Part shown: positions 61,082 to 64,000 of the stretch, piece by piece | Numbering within the stretch: the stretch's first letter is position 1 | How the letters are laid out: every line of letters starts with the position of its first letter | DNA from: JACMLD01 sp044223995 | GTDB lineage: Bacteria; Bacteroidota; Bacteroidia; Chitinophagales; Chitinophagaceae | NCBI GenBank assembly: GCA_044223995.1 | Contig: JBGALE010000007.1 | Coordinates: 62,001 to 126,000, forward strand | DNA length: 64,000 bases | Direction of reading: 5' to 3' | Notes under the pieces: model-generated | Told to the model about the DNA's origin: nothing | Database searches by the model: none | Seen by the model: the letters and a program-made list of their open reading frames with translations, nothing else | Made by a program: the position numbers and the translations under genes

Positions 61082-61408
61082 TTAATTTGTAATTGAGTTT
61101 ATAAATTTTATTGCTTCCCATCGTGACAAGTGCCTATTTACGATTCGTTCAGTTAAATATCTAATCAAAACAGAGCGATAGGTATTTAAAGTACGCACCT
61201 TTATAAGAGTACTATTTTTTTCAACTAAGCTATCTTTTGTTATTTTCTTAATAAACGGCAATAATTCCGTAATTTCAATATCTGACCTGCCGCATTTCTT
61301 CAAAACCCGGGCTCGAACTGATCGCAACCTATATATAGATGTCTTTGGCCAATGATGCGGTATTACAAAATCTGCCAATATATTATAGACATTTATTTTA
61401 CTGTTCAT
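61082..61408 (-). CDS. Small first-gene protein of the AT-rich operon
   Basis: A 108-residue basic, helical protein that begins the four-gene operon, 7 bp before the next gene. LRSVRARVLKKCGRSDIEITELLPFIKKITKDSL and TLIKVRTLNTYRSVLIRYLTERIVNRHLSRWEAIKFI suggest DNA binding or a second core-binding-like fold. I recognise no family. The gene is strongly AT-rich. Its upstream DNA (61409-61637) is AT-rich and leads into the duplicated repeats. Confidence 0.5.
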   Translation of the reverse strand: MNSKINVYNILADFVIPHHWPKTSIYRLRSVRARVLKKCGRSDIEITELLPFIKKITKDSLVEKNSTLIKVRTLNTYRSVLIRYLTERIVNRHLSRWEAIKFINSITN

Positions 61409-61637
61409 AAATAATATTTTTATTATCCAATGACAAAAATAAGTAGTTTTTTGCTGTCAACGATCCATAGAAATAAAAATTGCGATAGAAAAATCTATAC
61501 TGCGGGATTATGTCTTAAACATACGCTTATACTTAAAAACATAGTAGTTTTTCGCACATTTTTATTTTATATTTTATTTTAAAATAATAAAATTACAAAA
61601 ATGTTTAGTTTTTATAAAAAAACATACATTATCTATA
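61409..61637. other. AT-rich upstream region of the four-gene operon
   Basis: 229 bp of strongly AT-rich DNA between the operon start and the first long repeat. It presumably holds the minus-strand promoter, but no clear TAnnTTTG pair stands out. No gene is seen from 61409 to 62284. Confidence 0.5.
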
Positions 61638-61803
61638 TTTTGATGACCAGTATTCCTGAAGCCATTTAAAATATTTGAATTGTGACGGCAGAAGCTTTTT
61701 TTCGAAAAAGAGATCCAAATTCATGTAAATGCCCTATAGACAGTGATTTCAATATTTCTATAGTATTTGACTATCACCAGGCTTGTCTGAAAATAAAAAA
61801 ATA
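61638..61803. repeat. ~165-bp direct repeat, copy 1
   Basis: Starts TTTTGATGACCAGTATTCC and ends GAAAATAAAAAAATA. It is non-coding and includes a palindromic CTTTTTTTCGAAAAAG block. A copy about 92% alike lies 130 bp downstream. It is close to the four-gene operon and shares its AT-richness. Confidence 0.92.
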
Positions 61804-61933
61804 CTGGCTTCAGATATTGAGGAGTGCGAAGCGGCTATACTCTTGATATTTAGTTTAACTTTAGTTATTTTAACAAAACTACAATATTACGATAAAATTT
61901 TGCGTTTTTTTAGTAAAACTATTTTTTTTAAAC

Positions 61934-62097
61934 TTTTGATGACCAGTATTCCCGAGGCCATTTAAAATATTTGAATTGTGACGGCAGAAGTTTTTTCGAA
62001 AAAGAGATCCAAATCCCTGTAAATGCCCTACAGACAATGGTTTCAATATTTCTATTGTATTTGACTATCACTAGGCTTGTCTGAAAATAAAAAAATA
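61934..62097. repeat. ~165-bp direct repeat, copy 2
   Basis: Second copy of the 61638-61803 unit in the same orientation, with about a dozen differences (for example ATTCCCGAGGCC here against ATTCCTGAAGCC). The 130-bp spacer between them is AT-rich without any gene. The DNA from 62098 to 62284 shows only a CCCGAA-TTCGGG hairpin at 62259-62275. Confidence 0.92.
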
Positions 62098-62284
62098 TAG
62101 GTTGTATTCTTATAATTTACCGCAAGAAGATGCTAAATAATCCGGAAGTCGGGCAATCCCTTTTGAACCTAGCTTTTTTTCACAAGAGGATTGGCGCTTT
62201 TTATATCGAAATTTCTTTCATAAGCGGTTCATTCTGCTATATTATACCGAGCATCCGTCCCGAAACAAGTTCGGGGCTCCCGCT

Positions 62285-63997
62285 TTACTTATTCTTCAAT
62301 TGTTGATTGATATCTAAGTTATGCGCCTTAGCAGTTTCGCGGGCAATCTCATAACCGGCGTCCGCATGCCTGATTACTCCCATACCCGGATCATTGCGCA
62401 GCACGCGGCTGAGGCGTGCCGCTGCCTCTGCTGTTCCATCGGCAACAATCACCATCCCGGCATGTATGCTATAGCCCATGCCTACTCCACCGCCATGGTG
62501 CAGGCTCACCCAACTGGCGCCGCCTGCTGTATTCACCAATGCATTCAATACCGGCCAGTCCGCTACGGCATCACTGCCATCGAGCATGGACTCCGTTTCC
62601 CTATTGGGACTGGCTACACTGCCCGTATCCAAATGATCCCTTCCTATCACAATCGGCGCTTTCACTTTTCCCGTGCGCACCAGTTCATTAAATGCCAACC
62701 CTGCCTTTTCGCGCTCACCCTGTCCCAGCCAGCAAATGCGCGCCGGCAATCCCTGGAAAGCTATCCGTTCTTTGGCCAGTTTCAACCAGCGTTGTAAAGA
62801 AGCGTTTTCAGGAAATAATTTTCCAATCACTTCATCGGTTACGGCAATATCATTCGGATCGCCACTCAAGGCCGCCCAGCGGAACGGGCCCTTGCCTTCA
62901 CAGAAAAGCGGACGGATATAGGCGGGAACGAAACCGGGGAAGGCAAAACAGTCGTGAGTCGTGAGTCGGGAGGCATGCGTCTTTTGTTCATACTCCTGTG
63001 CACGGGCGCGGATATTATTGCCATAATCAAAAGTGATAGCGCCCTTGTCCATCAGCTGCAACATATACTGCACATGCAGGTACATACTCGCATAGGCATA
63101 ATCGGTATACTGCTGTGGGTTTTCCTGCCGCAATACTTTTGCCTGTTCATAACTGATGTCATGCGGCCAGTAACCAATCAGCGGATCATGTGCCGATGTC
63201 TGATCGGTTAATGTATCCGGTATAATATTCCGCTGCAGCAATCTTTCCAATAAGTTTACAGCATTGCACAATACCCCAATACTCCTGGCCAACCCTTTCT
63301 CCTTACACTTTATTGCTTCATCAATGGCCTGGTCAATATCGGTGTATTTTTCATCGAGGTATTTTGTCTCCAGTCGTTTGTCGATGCGCCACTCTTCTAC
63401 TTCTGCCACCAGCGCCACCCCTTCATTCATGGTAATGGCCAGTGGTTGTGCGCCACCCATGCCACCCAGTCCGGCCGTTACATTGAGCGTTCCTTTCAGT
63501 GAACCGCCAAAATGTTTGCTGGCAATGGCTGCATAGGTTTCATACGTACCCTGGACAATACCCTGGCTGCCGATATAAATCCAACTGCCGGCCGTCATTT
63601 GGCCATACATCATCAGGCCTTTTTTTTCCAGTTCATCAAAATGTTTCCAGTTGGCCCAGTTGGGTACGAGTTGTGAATTGCTAATTAATACCCTGGGTGC
63701 ATCCTTGTGGGTGGTGAGTATGCCGACAGGCTTGCCGCTTTGTATCAACAGTGTTTCATCATTACCAAGTTGCTTCAGTGCTTTGATGATGAGGTCGAGC
63801 GATTCGAAATTACGTGCTGCCTTACCACGTCCGCCATAGACAATTAAATCATCAGGTCGCTCGGCGACATCAGGGTTGAGGTTGTTGAGCAACATGCGTA
63901 GTGCTGCTTCCTGTATCCATCCGCGGCAATGGAGTGTGCTTCCGGTGGGCGTGGCATATTTTACGGGATCGTATTTGGTAGTGGTCATGGTACTCAT
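62285..63997 (-). CDS. hutU: Urocanate hydratase with repeat-derived insertion
   Basis: A 570-residue enzyme of histidine degradation that hydrates urocanate to imidazolone propionate, using NAD as an electrophilic cofactor. Family motifs are present throughout: VYGGRGKAARNFESLD, MYGQMTAGSWIYIGSQGIVQGTYET, GGMGGAQPLA, FCEGKGPFRWAALSGD, LPARICWLGQGER and the final active-site region GRDHLDTGSVASPNRETESM with SWVSLHHGGGVGMG. The ATG at 63997 is near the window edge; an ATG three codons later is also possible. Between DYGNNIRARAQEYE and CFAFPGFVPAYI there is an extra ASRLTTHD segment (residues about 342-349) encoded by the intergenic-repeat word. The rest of the hut pathway is not in this window. 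Confidence 0.96.
   Translation of the reverse strand: MSTMTTTKYDPVKYATPTGSTLHCRGWIQEAALRMLLNNLNPDVAERPDDLIVYGGRGKAARNFESLDLIIKALKQLGNDETLLIQSGKPVGILTTHKDAPRVLISNSQLVPNWANWKHFDELEKKGLMMYGQMTAGSWIYIGSQGIVQGTYETYAAIASKHFGGSLKGTLNVTAGLGGMGGAQPLAITMNEGVALVAEVEEWRIDKRLETKYLDEKYTDIDQAIDEAIKCKEKGLARSIGVLCNAVNLLERLLQRNIIPDTLTDQTSAHDPLIGYWPHDISYEQAKVLRQENPQQYTDYAYASMYLHVQYMLQLMDKGAITFDYGNNIRARAQEYEQKTHASRLTTHDCFAFPGFVPAYIRPLFCEGKGPFRWAALSGDPNDIAVTDEVIGKLFPENASLQRWLKLAKERIAFQGLPARICWLGQGEREKAGLAFNELVRTGKVKAPIVIGRDHLDTGSVASPNRETESMLDGSDAVADWPVLNALVNTAGGASWVSLHHGGGVGMGYSIHAGMVIVADGTAEAAARLSRVLRNDPGMGVIRHADAGYEIARETAKAHNLDINQQLKNK
62951..62974 (-). repeat. Intergenic repeat word inside hutU
   Basis: On the minus strand this reads CCTCCCGACTCACGACTCAC, the same CTCCCGACT-n-CGACT pattern as the arrays at 52.2, 53.9 and 54.9 kb. 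It is in frame and adds about 8 residues. Confidence 0.7.
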
Positions 63998-64000
63998 ATG

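Noticed and set aside
61783..61965. Sixty-codon open frame bridging the two long direct repeats
   Set aside because: It uses repeat and AT-rich spacer DNA, has no plausible start region, and is not repeated in the other copy.
1..64000. Insertion sequences, retron reverse transcriptase, or rRNA genes
   Set aside because: No transposase DDE/HUH motifs, YADD-type reverse transcriptase motif or rRNA sequence was seen on either strand.

Overview
The window reads as a chromosomal segment of a Bacteroidota bacterium, most likely of the Chitinophagaceae type. The evidence is a SusC/SusD pair, a MauE and DUF6520 cassette, a full set of Bacteroidetes-type conjugation genes (TraE to TraN families), DUF4386, DUF445 and DUF6520 proteins, abundant lipoproteins and TonB-dependent barrels, weak Shine-Dalgarno sites, TAnnTTTG-like promoter motifs, and intergenic A/C-rich low-complexity repeats. 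Family assignments are by inspection of the translated sequence; no database search was run.

Layout. (1) 1-6.6 kb: a minus-strand three-gene signalling operon (STAS/SEC14-like protein, PAS histidine kinase, LuxR-type response regulator) diverges from a large fusion enzyme, an alpha-oxoamine synthase joined to a GNAT/FemAB-like acyltransferase. Two one-domain AraC regulators, a MauE/DoxX membrane protein and a small secreted two-cysteine DUF6520 protein follow. (2) 6.6-12.9 kb, minus strand: SusD, SusC, a TlpA-type thioredoxin and a small sigma-region-2-like protein. With MauE and DUF6520 this looks like a redox-plus-uptake cassette. (3) 12.9-17.2 kb: AT-rich accessory DNA with a long folded non-coding element, a short-repeat array, a small HTH protein, an unrecognised protein and an AlbA_2/HATPase protein. 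(4) 17.2-38.9 kb: an integrated conjugative-type element, all plus strand. It holds a DUF1896-type protein, a 1833-residue methylase-helicase resembling DarB, DUF4134, DUF4133, a VirB4 ATPase, three VirB5/TerB-like periplasmic proteins, VirB6, VirB8, VirB10 and VirB9 homologues, DUF3945 proteins and a serine recombinase at the right edge. I see no relaxase, coupling ATPase or ParA. The recombinase reading frame runs through the terminator and into the 3' half of a host tRNA-His gene, which marks the right junction.

(5) 39-52 kb: ordinary, visibly more GC-rich host genes: DUF445, a TonB-type barrel, a peptidase-MA/beta-propeller/barrel protein, PrsW, a GNAT, serA, a class-C beta-lactamase-like hydrolase, the NAD(P)H-hydrate repair enzyme and murB. 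(6) 52-59 kb: a radical SAM/SPASM protein bracketed by two copies of a ~104-bp palindromic repeat, DUF4386, lipoproteins (one with an HEAIH zincin motif), a TonB-C-like protein, and several dispersed-repeat arrays. (7) 59.3-62.3 kb: a small AT-rich island with a four-gene minus-strand operon (DUF4145-like, DUF5343 and two proteins that may carry integrase core-binding-like helices), followed by a ~165-bp direct duplication. It resembles a compact defence-type locus of unknown mechanism and is one of the best candidates here for an undescribed system. (8) 62.3-64 kb: urocanate hydratase (hutU), which carries a short in-frame insertion matching the intergenic repeat family.

The other strong candidate is the cassette at 5-12.9 kb: a MauE/TlpA-type disulfide pair next to a secreted peptide with two cysteines and a SusCD transporter.
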